In this document: one piece after another, positions 7,920 to 16,193 of the stretch
Numbering within the stretch: the first letter of the stretch is position 1
How the letters are laid out: the number at the start of each line of letters is the position of its first letter
Program-made: the position numbers and the translations under genes
NCBI RefSeq assembly: GCF_014695375.1
Contig: NZ_JACJOG010000010.1
Location: 1 to 64,000 of the forward strand
Direction of reading: 5' to 3'
DNA from: Coleofasciculus sp. FACHB-T130
GTDB lineage: Bacteria > Cyanobacteriota > Cyanobacteriia > Cyanobacteriales > FACHB-T130
DNA: 64,000 nucleotides
The notes under the pieces: model-generated
Seen by the model: the letters and a program-made list of their open reading frames with translations, nothing else
What the model was told of the DNA's origin: nothing
The model's database searches: none

Positions 7920-8579
7920 GTGCCAAGAAAAATTATGAAACTCAAAAGCTTTTCCGCGTTACAGATTGTAATCAAAAGAACTGCCTTTCTAATCATTGCG
8001 GCTTTCGTGCTGGTTGTGGTTTTTGTGAATCGGGCGAATGCAAACGGGGCGGAGTTCCTGGTAAGTAACGGCAATAATTTCGATGTCAATGAAATTCAAT
8101 TTAAGCGAGTTGAATATGTCGGGCAATGTCCGGGAACTGTGATGAATCCGGGCACCAGAAAAGCTCAGTTTGTTTCCAAATCAACTCCACCCGCACCGAA
8201 AAGAAAAGTGACAATCCGGAACGTGACTCAGGGTATGAAGAGTAATCCTTATCCCTACACGAGCAGAGGTTACAGCGAAGGGCAATATTCTCAAGGCGTT
8301 GATTTGAGTCTGGGAAATAGCCATCAAACTCGTACTTTTGCAGTTTTAGAAGGCGAAAATAAGTTTGAGTATGAAATTAAAGAAGGAGAAAGAATAATTG
8401 AACAAGGCACTTTTAGAGCGGAAGTTTCTGTAAAAGATGTTGGAGTTTTTCCCCGCGATACCATTTGTGAGGAAAAATTAGAATGTCGGGACGATGGAGA
8501 CTGTTACGACAGAAACGGAAAGAAGAGAGGAAGTCGCCAAAGATGCTATACAACTAATACCTGCCATTGTCCTGACTAA
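7920..8579 (+). CDS. exported Cys-rich hypothetical protein
   Basis: 219 residues from GTG at 7920, or 214 from the ATG at 7935. The N-terminus is a signal peptide: basic KRTAF, hydrophobic LIIAAFVLVVVFV, and an ANA-NG cleavage-like site near residue 42. The mature part is beta-rich, with a small disulphide-type C-terminal module (roughly residues 182-219) holding six cysteines in the pattern C-x4-C-x5-C-x13-C-x6-C-x-C and ending HCPD. Such a knot-like tail is unusual in cyanobacterial exported proteins. No family recognised. An extracellular binding or inhibitor-like role is conceivable but unsupported. Confidence 0.65.
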   Translation: MPRKIMKLKSFSALQIVIKRTAFLIIAAFVLVVVFVNRANANGAEFLVSNGNNFDVNEIQFKRVEYVGQCPGTVMNPGTRKAQFVSKSTPPAPKRKVTIRNVTQGMKSNPYPYTSRGYSEGQYSQGVDLSLGNSHQTRTFAVLEGENKFEYEIKEGERIIEQGTFRAEVSVKDVGVFPRDTICEEKLECRDDGDCYDRNGKKRGSRQRCYTTNTCHCPD

Positions 8580-8708
8580 TAAAGCTTATGTGGCTGGCAA
8601 GTCATGGAGGAAATACAAGCGATCGCCTCGCCACTGGTAGATTGACGTTTCAACTCAATCCGTGATGAAAATAGGTATGCAGTTCGATAGATACACATTT
8701 GCCAGCAC

Positions 8709-10688
8709 ATGCAACAGATGTCTCTCCCTTTGAATCTACCTGGTATTGAGCTAGACGAGGTTGTTTGGTTTAAGGAAATCTTGCGATCGCTCGACGTCAG
8801 CCGTTGCCCAGCTTGGCCCGATCAATTTGGTAAATCTCTTCATAGATGGCTTACTCAACAAGGAGTTTCTCCCATTAGAACCCTGAGCTTGTTCTCTGGT
8901 GGTGGTGGGCTGGATATTGCCTTCCATGACGCCGGGTTTGATATTGTTGAGATGGTTGAGCTTGAAGCCAAATATGTACAGACATTAGAAAAGAACTCGA
9001 TGCCAGGGAAATGGCTAGAAAATTCCAAACCAATTTGCACTGATATTAAAGAATTTATTCCTAGCCCCGATCTAAAAGTAGATTTCATCATCGGCGGTCC
9101 ACCGTGTCAAACCTTCTCAGCAGCAGGTCGTCGAGCATCCGGGGTTGCCGGAACGAGCGATTCTCGCGGCACTCTTTTTCAGGAATATGTCCGTTTATTA
9201 AAGATGCTTCAGCCAAAAGGATTCCTGTATGAAAACGTCTATGGAATCACTGGAGCGCAAAAAGGAGAAGCTTGGAAAGAAATCCAAAATGCTTTTAAGG
9301 AAGCAGGCTATATAATTCATTTTCGCGTTCTTGATGCCGCTGATTATGGTGTCCCGCAACATCGAGAGCGTTTGTTTATTGTTGGAATTCGTGAAGGTAA
9401 TTATCTATTTCCCTATCCAACTCATGGTCCAGATTCTCCCAATCAAGAACCTTTCTACTCAGCAGGAGAGGCAGTTGAAGGAGCTAATAAAACGCATGTA
9501 GACTTAGGTATTGGAGGGCGATACGGACACCTTCTTACAAATATACCACCTGGTCTAAATTACAGCTTTTATACAGAGGAAATGGGGCATCCAAACCCAG
9601 TGTTTAGCTGGCGATCAAAGTTCTCAGATTTTCTCTATAAAGCTGATCCTCAGATGCCGGTACGGACTATTAAAGCGCAAGGAGGACAATACACTGGTCC
9701 CTTTAGCTGGAAAAACCGTAGATTCACAGTTGCAGAACTGAAGCGGCTACAAACGATTCCTGACGATTATGAAATTGTTGGTAATCGTCAAGTCTGTATT
9801 GAACAGATTGGAAATTCTGTCCCGCCACAGCTTGGTCGGATCTTAGCTCTCAGTATCTTAGATCAAGTCATGGGCATTAATTTACCTTTTCCCATGCACT
9901 ACTTGCTACAAACTAAACAACTGGCATTCAGACAGCGCAAGCGTCAGCTAACCGACGTATACGCTCAAAAGGCTAAAGTGGCGATCGCTAACTTACATAT
10001 TGCTGGGCAAATTACCTCCCCATCCTCAAGAAAGTATGTAAATGATGAGCAAGCTGTGCGCTTTCTATCAACAGATTTTTCTTGGAATGAAGAAGAAACC
10101 CCTAACAGCATAAGAATTAATCTGCAATATCATCTAGATCCTTCTTCCTGGATAATTACAGCATCAAACAATCAAAAAAATAAAGATGACAATCAATATG
10201 TAATTGAAATATATCCAGCTTGGGATAACCAAGATTGGATTTTAAATACGGGGAAGGTTAAACTATGCGCTAAAAATTTAGATAAAGGTATATTTACAGC
10301 TTTATGGAAAGCGTTTGAAGAGAAACTTATTGAACTAACAGGCATGGCTGATTTAGTTCAACTTTCTGGGTATTACCAATACGCCGCCCGAATTACTGGA
10401 GTTATTAATTTTAATAGTAGTTTAAATATTGAGCCGTTTTGGCGTGTTGTTCAATGCATTGTTAGAGGAATAGGAGTGGCAACTCAATTACCAGCTCAAG
10501 GACTAGCTTGCCAATGGGGAGTTAATAAAGATGATGTGTTTTCTTACCTAGAATCTTTACGCAGCATGGGGTATGAAGTTAGGAACTACAACACCAATCC
10601 TCAAATCCCTAAAGGAGAATATTTAATTCCCTATGCGTTTCCAACACTGACGCCCAGAAGTGTACAACTCCGCAAAAACTTAAAATAA
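8709..10688 (+). CDS. DNA (cytosine-5-)-methyltransferase with C-terminal extension
   Basis: A type II C5 methyltransferase. Motif I is TLSLFSGGGGLDIAF (residues 58-72), motif IV GGPPCQTFS with catalytic Cys133, motif VI YENV, motif VIII QHRERLFIVG, and motif X QIGNSVPPQLGR near residue 370. The enzyme transfers a methyl group from S-adenosylmethionine to cytosine in a target site that cannot be read from sequence. The methyltransferase part ends near residue 390; about 260 further residues follow with no motif I recognise (beta-rich, with AYAARITG- and WGVNKDDVFSYLESL-like parts). The next gene starts 4 bases after the stop, so the pair is a transcription unit of restriction-modification type. 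Confidence 0.93.
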   Translation: MQQMSLPLNLPGIELDEVVWFKEILRSLDVSRCPAWPDQFGKSLHRWLTQQGVSPIRTLSLFSGGGGLDIAFHDAGFDIVEMVELEAKYVQTLEKNSMPGKWLENSKPICTDIKEFIPSPDLKVDFIIGGPPCQTFSAAGRRASGVAGTSDSRGTLFQEYVRLLKMLQPKGFLYENVYGITGAQKGEAWKEIQNAFKEAGYIIHFRVLDAADYGVPQHRERLFIVGIREGNYLFPYPTHGPDSPNQEPFYSAGEAVEGANKTHVDLGIGGRYGHLLTNIPPGLNYSFYTEEMGHPNPVFSWRSKFSDFLYKADPQMPVRTIKAQGGQYTGPFSWKNRRFTVAELKRLQTIPDDYEIVGNRQVCIEQIGNSVPPQLGRILALSILDQVMGINLPFPMHYLLQTKQLAFRQRKRQLTDVYAQKAKVAIANLHIAGQITSPSSRKYVNDEQAVRFLSTDFSWNEEETPNSIRINLQYHLDPSSWIITASNNQKNKDDNQYVIEIYPAWDNQDWILNTGKVKLCAKNLDKGIFTALWKAFEEKLIELTGMADLVQLSGYYQYAARITGVINFNSSLNIEPFWRVVQCIVRGIGVATQLPAQGLACQWGVNKDDVFSYLESLRSMGYEVRNYNTNPQIPKGEYLIPYAFPTLTPRSVQLRKNLK

Positions 10689-10692
10689 GGCA

Positions 10693-11766
10693 ATGAGCGA
10701 ACTACATCTGCGGGTATTCATTGACAAGAGTGAGCTAGTGCTACCTGATGGTACAACACAAGTTTTCTTAGAAGGAGGTATGAGCCAAGCAGCCAAGCTG
10801 AAATATCAAAAAATAGCGCTAGAACTCTCTCAGGGTTATCTAGAGAGGCAAATTATTCTCTGTAGAGATAATTTAGCTGCTCTTAACTTATCACAACTCA
10901 GTCAAACTCATATAGAGATTCTACATAAACTTGTAGAATCAGTAACCAGTGAAGTTGGAAGAGCGCTGGTAGGTTTGACAGTTCTACAGCTATGTGTAAA
11001 AGCTGTCGAGCCAATGCAAAGCATAAGGCTACATAAAGGTAGTGCAGGTACAAGAGATTTTTCCTGGCGTGATGGAATATCAATGCGATCCTTGGATAGG
11101 CAGTATATAACCCCAGTGCTACGTAAATACGAGCTGCTTAGGCTGAACGCAGATGGATTTATGATGACGCGCAGTTTAGCAGAAAATTATCCTTACTCAC
11201 CCGTTTATAAAGCTAATCTCAGAGGCGCTCGTCAAGAATGGCTCAGTATTGTTGAAGGAATTGAGACTAACGAAATAAATCCCGAAGCAGCTCTGCATTA
11301 CTTACTCTTGCAGCTGCTAAATCAGGCAAATTCTTTCATAAACTTATCTTCCCAAACAATAGAAAATCTCAACAATGTTTTTGAGCAAGCTGAAGAGGTG
11401 GATAGGGAATATATTACTAACATCATCTTGAGGCATATCAAGGAGTCTGATTATGCAGCACGAATTATGGAGATCAGTATGCATAGTCTTATGCAAGCAA
11501 TGCAAGAATGTCAGGTTTTTCCAGATGGAGCATTGAAACCTCTATCACAGATGCGTTCAGCCAATAAGAAACACGGGAATATCGGTGATATTGAAATACT
11601 ACAAGCTAGACAAATTATTGAATCGTGGGATGCAAAGTATGGAAAAGCTTACTTGCGAGATGAACTTGAAGAACTTGCAGATAAGCTTGCAGCACACTCA
11701 ACTGTTGCCTTAGCTGGTTTTGTAACCAGTGTAGAACCTGAACGGCGACAAGAGATGTTATATTGA
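10693..11766 (+). CDS. partner of the methyltransferase, probably restriction endonuclease, truncated by TGA
   Basis: 357 residues, beginning MSELHLRVFIDKSELVLPDG, 4 bases after the methyltransferase. Reading continues in the same frame for another 80 codons after the TGA at 11764-11766, so the gene appears cut by a nonsense codon. The protein is largely helical and I cannot assign a nuclease motif with certainty; the order and spacing (methyltransferase, then a long unknown protein) are those of a type II restriction enzyme partner. A SacI-like restriction family is one possibility I could not test. If the TGA is real, the enzyme is likely inactive, leaving a solitary methyltransferase. Confidence 0.6.
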   Translation: MSELHLRVFIDKSELVLPDGTTQVFLEGGMSQAAKLKYQKIALELSQGYLERQIILCRDNLAALNLSQLSQTHIEILHKLVESVTSEVGRALVGLTVLQLCVKAVEPMQSIRLHKGSAGTRDFSWRDGISMRSLDRQYITPVLRKYELLRLNADGFMMTRSLAENYPYSPVYKANLRGARQEWLSIVEGIETNEINPEAALHYLLLQLLNQANSFINLSSQTIENLNNVFEQAEEVDREYITNIILRHIKESDYAARIMEISMHSLMQAMQECQVFPDGALKPLSQMRSANKKHGNIGDIEILQARQIIESWDAKYGKAYLRDELEELADKLAAHSTVALAGFVTSVEPERRQEMLY

Positions 11767-12006
11767 TGTCAAGAAATAGAAGATTTATTTGGTATATCTA
11801 TAGAAATACTGACCTTTAGAGAGTGGATTAAAAAACAATTTAATCGAGCAATGGAAGATGGTCTAGTGACAGAGCAAGAATTAGCTCGCGCCTGGATGAC
11901 AGCATATACCGAATCATTGGCACAAAGACGCCGAGAGATTGCTCCAATTGATGAGCCTTGTCATCAGTGGCTTACCACTTTAAAAGAAATATTGGAAAAC
12001 TTGTAA
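11767..12006 (+). pseudogene. 3' continuation of the methyltransferase partner gene after an in-frame TGA
   Basis: Directly after the TGA the same frame stays open for 79 codons to a TAA at 12004-12006. It encodes a soluble, charged, protein-like sequence: CQEIEDLFGISIEILTFREW, then VTEQELARAWMTAYTESLAQ and a final WLTTLKEILENL. Codon use matches the upstream gene. There is no ribosome binding site for an independent start. The simplest reading is one 437-codon gene interrupted by a stop; programmed UGA readthrough or a sequencing error are alternatives. Confidence 0.7.
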
Positions 12007-12053
12007 ATATCTTACATAACAGTCTGAATAGTCAAGTTAGGATCTGGTTGCTT

Positions 12054-13328
12054 GTGGATATCGACTCAATTCTTCAACCGTTTCAGCGCTTTGGTGTTCA
12101 TCTCGGTTTAGAGCGCATTCAAAAATTATTGGCAGACTTGGGCAACCCGCACCACAAAGTACCAGTGATTCATGTCGCTGGAACGAATGGTAAAGGCTCA
12201 GTTTGTGCTTACCTTTCCGCAGTGCTGACTGTAGCCGGTTATCGCGTGGGGCGGTATACTTCCCCTCATTTAGTTGATTGGAACGAGCGCATCTGTCTCA
12301 ACGAACAGCCGATATCGCTAGAAACGCTAGAAAAATTGCTGCTACAAGTCCAAGCGGCTATCCAACCGGATGAGGAGTCACCCACGCAGTTTGAAGTCAT
12401 CACCGCCGCCGCTTGGTTGTATTTTGCTCAAGCTCAGGTAGATGTGGCGGTGGTGGAAGTGGGTTTAGGAGGGCGTCTAGATGCGACGAATGTATGCCCT
12501 AACCCCCTGGTCACAATTATTACTTCTCTCAGTCGAGAACACTGGCAGAACCTTGGCCCTACTTTAGCGGATATTGCTAGAGAAAAAGCCGGTATCCTCA
12601 AGGCGGGATGTCCTGCTGTCGTGGGACAGTTGCCAGAGGAGGCGAGGGCGGTGGTACAGCAGCGGATTAGTGAGTTAGGGTGTCCGGTTGTTTGGGCTGA
12701 ACCAGCGCTGGAGTTAGGAACCGCGAAGACGCAGACGCCAGGGGAAGAAAGAAGGGTGGAGTATCAGGGGATAAAGTATCCTTTGCCGTTATTGGGAGAT
12801 TTTCAGCTAAATAATTCGGCGTTAGCGATCGCATCTTTCCAAATTCTTCAACAGCAAGGTTGGGAAATTTCAGAAGCAGCGATCGCTTCTGGTATGGCAA
12901 AAACTCAATGGATTGGGCGTCTTCAGTGGACAAGTTGGCAAAATCATCGGTTATTGATCGATGGTGCCCATAATCCAGCCGCCGCGATCGCGTTGCGTCA
13001 ATATGTCGATACCTTAGAAAAATCACCAATCCATTGGGTGATGGGGATGCTTTCTACGAAAGATCATGCGGATATTTTTAGTGCATTACTTAGAAAGGGC
13101 GATCTCTTGTACTTAGTCCCCGTCCCGGATCATAGTTCCGCTGAGCCAGAAGATTTAGCTACCTTGGCTCAAAATATCTGCCCAGAATTAGCCGATTGTC
13201 GCACCTACCCGGATCTCACGGCTGGATTAGAAGCGGCGATTTCCCCAGAAAGTTTATTAGTTTTGTGCGGTTCACTTTATTTACTCGGTCATTTTCTGGA
13301 ACAAAACCGCTCTGCTACATCCAGATAA
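12054..13328 (+). CDS. folC: bifunctional folylpolyglutamate synthase/dihydrofolate synthase
   Basis: FolC adds glutamate to dihydropteroate and to folates, a cytoplasmic ATP-dependent Mur-ligase-type reaction. The visible series is complete: RFGVHLGLERIQKLL, the P-loop HVAGTNGKGSVCAYLSAVL, YTSPHLVDWNERI, VAVVEVGLGGRLDATN, IAREKAGILK and LIDGAHNPAAAIAL. I start at the GTG at 12054, giving 424 residues and the usual N-terminus 'D-I-x-S-I-L-x-P-F-x-R-F-G'; a start at 11958 would overlap the upstream reading frame and add non-homologous residues. No close operon partner; the following gene is convergent. Confidence 0.93.
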   Translation: MDIDSILQPFQRFGVHLGLERIQKLLADLGNPHHKVPVIHVAGTNGKGSVCAYLSAVLTVAGYRVGRYTSPHLVDWNERICLNEQPISLETLEKLLLQVQAAIQPDEESPTQFEVITAAAWLYFAQAQVDVAVVEVGLGGRLDATNVCPNPLVTIITSLSREHWQNLGPTLADIAREKAGILKAGCPAVVGQLPEEARAVVQQRISELGCPVVWAEPALELGTAKTQTPGEERRVEYQGIKYPLPLLGDFQLNNSALAIASFQILQQQGWEISEAAIASGMAKTQWIGRLQWTSWQNHRLLIDGAHNPAAAIALRQYVDTLEKSPIHWVMGMLSTKDHADIFSALLRKGDLLYLVPVPDHSSAEPEDLATLAQNICPELADCRTYPDLTAGLEAAISPESLLVLCGSLYLLGHFLEQNRSATSR

Positions 13329-13340
13329 TATTTGTATTTT

Positions 13341-13385
13341 CAACGCAGAGGAACGCCAAGCTAAACGCAAAGTAACGCAGAGGAA
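13341..13385. repeat. dispersed 'AACGCAGAGG' intergenic repeat
   Basis: The motif AACGCAGAGGAA occurs twice around a variant AAACGCAAAGT, a pattern often seen between cyanobacterial genes. A related unit, read on the other strand, is at 61967-61992. It fills the gap between the convergent folC and adenylate kinase genes. Confidence 0.45.
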
Positions 13386-13396
13386 GAATCCCTAGA

Positions 13397-13960
13397 TTAC
13401 TCAGCACTCGCCGCCAAGTTTTTGCCTAAAATGTCGTGCTGTACTTGCTCTGGGGTTTGGTTTCCGTTGACAGTCAACAACCGTTGGCGATGTTCGTAGT
13501 ATTCCAGGATAGGAATCGTGCGTTCTTGGAATAATTCGAGGCGGCGTTGTACGATTTCTGGTTGATCGTCTGGACGCGATCGCTCTAAAGAACGGCTCAT
13601 CAACACTGATTCTGGCACCTCTAGCCAAATTGCCCAATCTAGATGTTGTCCCAAATCTTCTAACAAAAAATCTAATTCCTCTGCTTGAAAAGCAGTACGC
13701 GGATAGCCATCTAACAGCCAACCACCCTTGATATCCGGCTGTTGGAGACGCTGGCGCATGAATTCGATCATCAGGGGATCGGGCACTAACTCACCCTTTT
13801 CTACATAGGATTGTGCTTGGACACCGAGGGGAGATTGGGATGCGATCGCTTGTCGCAAAATGTCGCCCGTGCAAATTCCAGGAATCCCCAGGTGACTGCA
13901 TAGCAATGCAGTCTGCGTTCCCTTACCTGCCCCAGGCCCTCCTAGAATTATCAGTCTCAC
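13397..13960 (-). CDS. adenylate kinase family protein
   Basis: About 187 residues if started at the GTG at 13960, which puts the nucleotide-binding strand at the N-terminus as usual (VRLIILGGPGAGKGTQT). Also present are the AMP-binding CTGDILRQAI, the hinge WLLDGYPRTAFQAEELD, and the short-LID arginine block RSRPDDQPEIVQRRLELF. The reaction is ATP + AMP to 2 ADP in the cytoplasm. The LID is short and lacks zinc cysteines. The sequence is divergent from a housekeeping Adk, so it is probably the second adenylate kinase that many cyanobacteria carry. An in-frame start at 14026 would add an unrelated tail. Confidence 0.88.
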   Translation of the reverse strand: MRLIILGGPGAGKGTQTALLCSHLGIPGICTGDILRQAIASQSPLGVQAQSYVEKGELVPDPLMIEFMRQRLQQPDIKGGWLLDGYPRTAFQAEELDFLLEDLGQHLDWAIWLEVPESVLMSRSLERSRPDDQPEIVQRRLELFQERTIPILEYYEHRQRLLTVNGNQTPEQVQHDILGKNLAASAE

Positions 13961-14263
13961 GGCACCTTGCTCCTGCTGTGATTGAATCAAGCATCGCCGG
14001 AAGCTGAACTTTGAGCCAGCTTTCAACCAAGCCTATGCTGGCTATTTTGCCATTGATCGGTCGCTCAGCGAGACTGACGAAGCCAAGAACTAATACAAGA
14101 ACTAATACAGGATAGTCAGCACTTAACGGGCTTGACGGATAGATATATCTAGTGTTTGATTATGAGGCAAAATAAAAAAATACACTACATATCGTTTGCT
14201 AACCAAACTTTTCTGGGGCAAGCGATACGCGCGTCAAGATTCCTCACGATTAAACTTCGTCTT

Positions 14264-14800
14264 ATGGTTGCCCAGCTAGAAACCCCAGCGCTTCATTCAG
14301 ATCGTCGCCTGCTCCCCACTATTGAAGGACTGGTGCAAGTTTTTACCGGCGCTCACCGCAGCTTTTTTACCGGCGTGATCGCGCAAGCGCTGCGAATTGC
14401 CGGTCAAGGAACCTCAGTTTTAGTGATTCAGTTCCTCAAAGGCGGAATCAATCAGGGACACGAGCATCCCATGCGCTTAGGGCAAAATCTAGATTGGGTT
14501 CGCTGCGACTTACCCCGTTGCATTGATACCCCGCACCTCGATGAGGCGGAAACTCACTCTTTACTTGAGCTTTGGCAGCATACCCAAAAAGTAATCTCCG
14601 AAGGCAAATATTCCCTCGTCGTTCTGGATGAATTGAGCTTAGCGATTAACTTTGGCTTAATTCCCGAATCCGAGGTACTGGCGCTGCTTGAAAAACGCCC
14701 TGCTCATGTAGATATCATTTTGACCGGGCCAGAAATGCCCCAAGCGCTTCTGGATGTCGCCGACCAAATTACTGAAATACGTCGTAGTCACCGACCCTAA
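14264..14800 (+). CDS. CobO/BtuR-like P-loop protein with degenerate Walker A
   Basis: 178 residues from ATG 14264. Overall it looks like cob(I)alamin adenosyltransferase of the CobO family: LVQVFTG..., LRIAGQGTSVLVIQFLKGG, a Walker B-like YSLVVLDELSLAINFGLI, and HVDIILTGPEMPQALLDVADQITEI. Where active CobO has a G-x-x-x-x-G-K-T/S loop, this protein reads TGAHRSFFTGVIAQ, so the P-loop lysine is missing. ATP binding by the classical loop is therefore doubtful. It lies 52 bases upstream of dcd in the same orientation, suggesting co-transcription with dcd-thyX. Confidence 0.75.
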   Translation: MVAQLETPALHSDRRLLPTIEGLVQVFTGAHRSFFTGVIAQALRIAGQGTSVLVIQFLKGGINQGHEHPMRLGQNLDWVRCDLPRCIDTPHLDEAETHSLLELWQHTQKVISEGKYSLVVLDELSLAINFGLIPESEVLALLEKRPAHVDIILTGPEMPQALLDVADQITEIRRSHRP

Positions 14801-14852
14801 GGAATACACTTCACGTTATCCTAGTATTCCGGTTGGGATTACTTGTGAACCT

Positions 14853-15434
14853 GTGATTAAGAACGATATCTGGATTACCGAAATGGCTCAAAAGGGTATG
14901 ATTTCGCCCTTTGAGCCTAAATTAGTTCGTCGTGTGGACGATTTACCTGTTATCTCATTTGGTCTGAGCAGCTTTGGTTACGATATCAGGCTCTCGCCTC
15001 TGGAATTCCGCATTTTTAGGCATATTCCCGGCACAGTCGTCGATCCCAAAAACTTTAATCCTGAAAATTTGGAGCAGACAAAACTCCATACCGATGCGAA
15101 TGGTAGCTATTTCATTTTGCCCGCTCATACCTATGGATTAGGCGTGGCATTAGAAAGACTAGAAGTGCCTGAAAATATTACTGTATTGTGCATTGGAAAA
15201 AGTACATACGCACGATGCGGGATCATCTGCAATCTAACGCCTGCTGAGGCTGGTTGGAGAGGACATTTAACCCTAGAGGTTTCCAATTCATCAAATGCAG
15301 ATTGCCGTATTTATCCCAATGAAGGAATTGTGCAACTGCTATTTTTTGAGGGTAAACCTTGCGAGGTGAGCTATGAATCTCGTCAGGGTAAATATCAAGA
15401 TCAGCCGGAAAAAATTGTTATAGCACGGATATAA
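14853..15434 (+). CDS. dcd: dCTP deaminase
   Basis: Deaminates dCTP to dUTP, the entry to dTTP synthesis. The best start is GTG 14853, giving 193 residues with the family N-terminus V-I-K-N-D-I-W-I-T-E-M and MISPFEPKLV. The core includes ISFGLSSFGYDIRLS, and the active-site block GKSTYARCGI...LTPAEAGWRGHLTLEVSN, in which the Arg and Glu are conserved. A gap of 12 bases separates it from thyX. Together the two genes can make dTMP from dCTP once dUTPase has acted. Longer in-frame starts exist but overlap the upstream gene. Confidence 0.92.
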   Translation: MIKNDIWITEMAQKGMISPFEPKLVRRVDDLPVISFGLSSFGYDIRLSPLEFRIFRHIPGTVVDPKNFNPENLEQTKLHTDANGSYFILPAHTYGLGVALERLEVPENITVLCIGKSTYARCGIICNLTPAEAGWRGHLTLEVSNSSNADCRIYPNEGIVQLLFFEGKPCEVSYESRQGKYQDQPEKIVIARI

Positions 15435-15446
15435 GGAAATACGCAG

Positions 15447-16169
15447 GTGAAATACTTTCGTGTTGAGGTAGTTGCTGCCACGCCAAATCCCCAACAAGTT
15501 ATTTGGGCAGCAATGCATCAAGATTACTCCGAAGAGTTGGTTTGGAATAGTTGCGATCGCTGGCCTGATGAGGAGCGGAGCGGCGAACTGATTATTAAAC
15601 ATTTATTATCAGGCGATCGCGGACATTACGGCCCTCTAGAACATCCCCAGATTACTGTTAATGTGGGTTACTTCCCGCACTCAATGATGCAGCAACTCCG
15701 CACTCATCGCGTGGGCGTGAGCTTTGATGTACAATCCTTCCGTTATACCGGACAGAGAATTGTTGATGTAGTAGAGGGCAAATTAGATATAGAAGAAGCT
15801 TTCTATTTACGTCCAGTTGGTAACTATACAAACCGACAAGGGAAACGCTATTTGTATTCGGAGGAACAGCGTCAGGATGATTTGCAATGGTGCGAAGACG
15901 CCTGCAAACATTATAAAAAACGCATAGATGAAGGACTTTCAGAAGAGCACGCTAGAGGAATTATTCCTTTTGATGCCAGACAGCATTTTGTGCTGAGTTG
16001 TAATGTGCGATCGCTCATGCATCTTTTAGACTTGAGATGGAAAAAAGATGCTCAACTTGAAGCGCAAAAGTTTTGCGAATTGCTCTGGGTTCATTTTGAA
16101 CAATGGACACCTGCGATCGCTCAATGGTATTTGGAAAACCGAGCAAAAAAGGCAAAATTAGCTCCATAG
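15447..16169 (+). CDS. thyX: flavin-dependent thymidylate synthase
   Basis: ThyX methylates dUMP to dTMP using FAD, NADPH and methylenetetrahydrofolate. The 240-residue product starts at GTG 15447 behind AAGGA. The region equivalent to the ThyX motif RHRxxSxNExSxR reads RTHRVGVSFDVQSFRYT near residues 90-106, the divergent form I associate with cyanobacteria. Other family parts are GPLEHPQITVNVGYFPHSMMQQL and the C-terminal RSLMHLLDLRWKKDAQLEAQ. It is tightly linked to dcd. Confidence 0.93.
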   Translation: MKYFRVEVVAATPNPQQVIWAAMHQDYSEELVWNSCDRWPDEERSGELIIKHLLSGDRGHYGPLEHPQITVNVGYFPHSMMQQLRTHRVGVSFDVQSFRYTGQRIVDVVEGKLDIEEAFYLRPVGNYTNRQGKRYLYSEEQRQDDLQWCEDACKHYKKRIDEGLSEEHARGIIPFDARQHFVLSCNVRSLMHLLDLRWKKDAQLEAQKFCELLWVHFEQWTPAIAQWYLENRAKKAKLAP

Positions 16170-16193
16170 GTTGCCAAAATAAACTTTATATGG

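Noticed and set aside
1-12006. A defence island built from the DUF559, Uma2 and methyltransferase genes
   Set aside because: They are separated by ordinary metabolic genes such as acnB and differ in orientation; only the methyltransferase and its broken partner form a unit.
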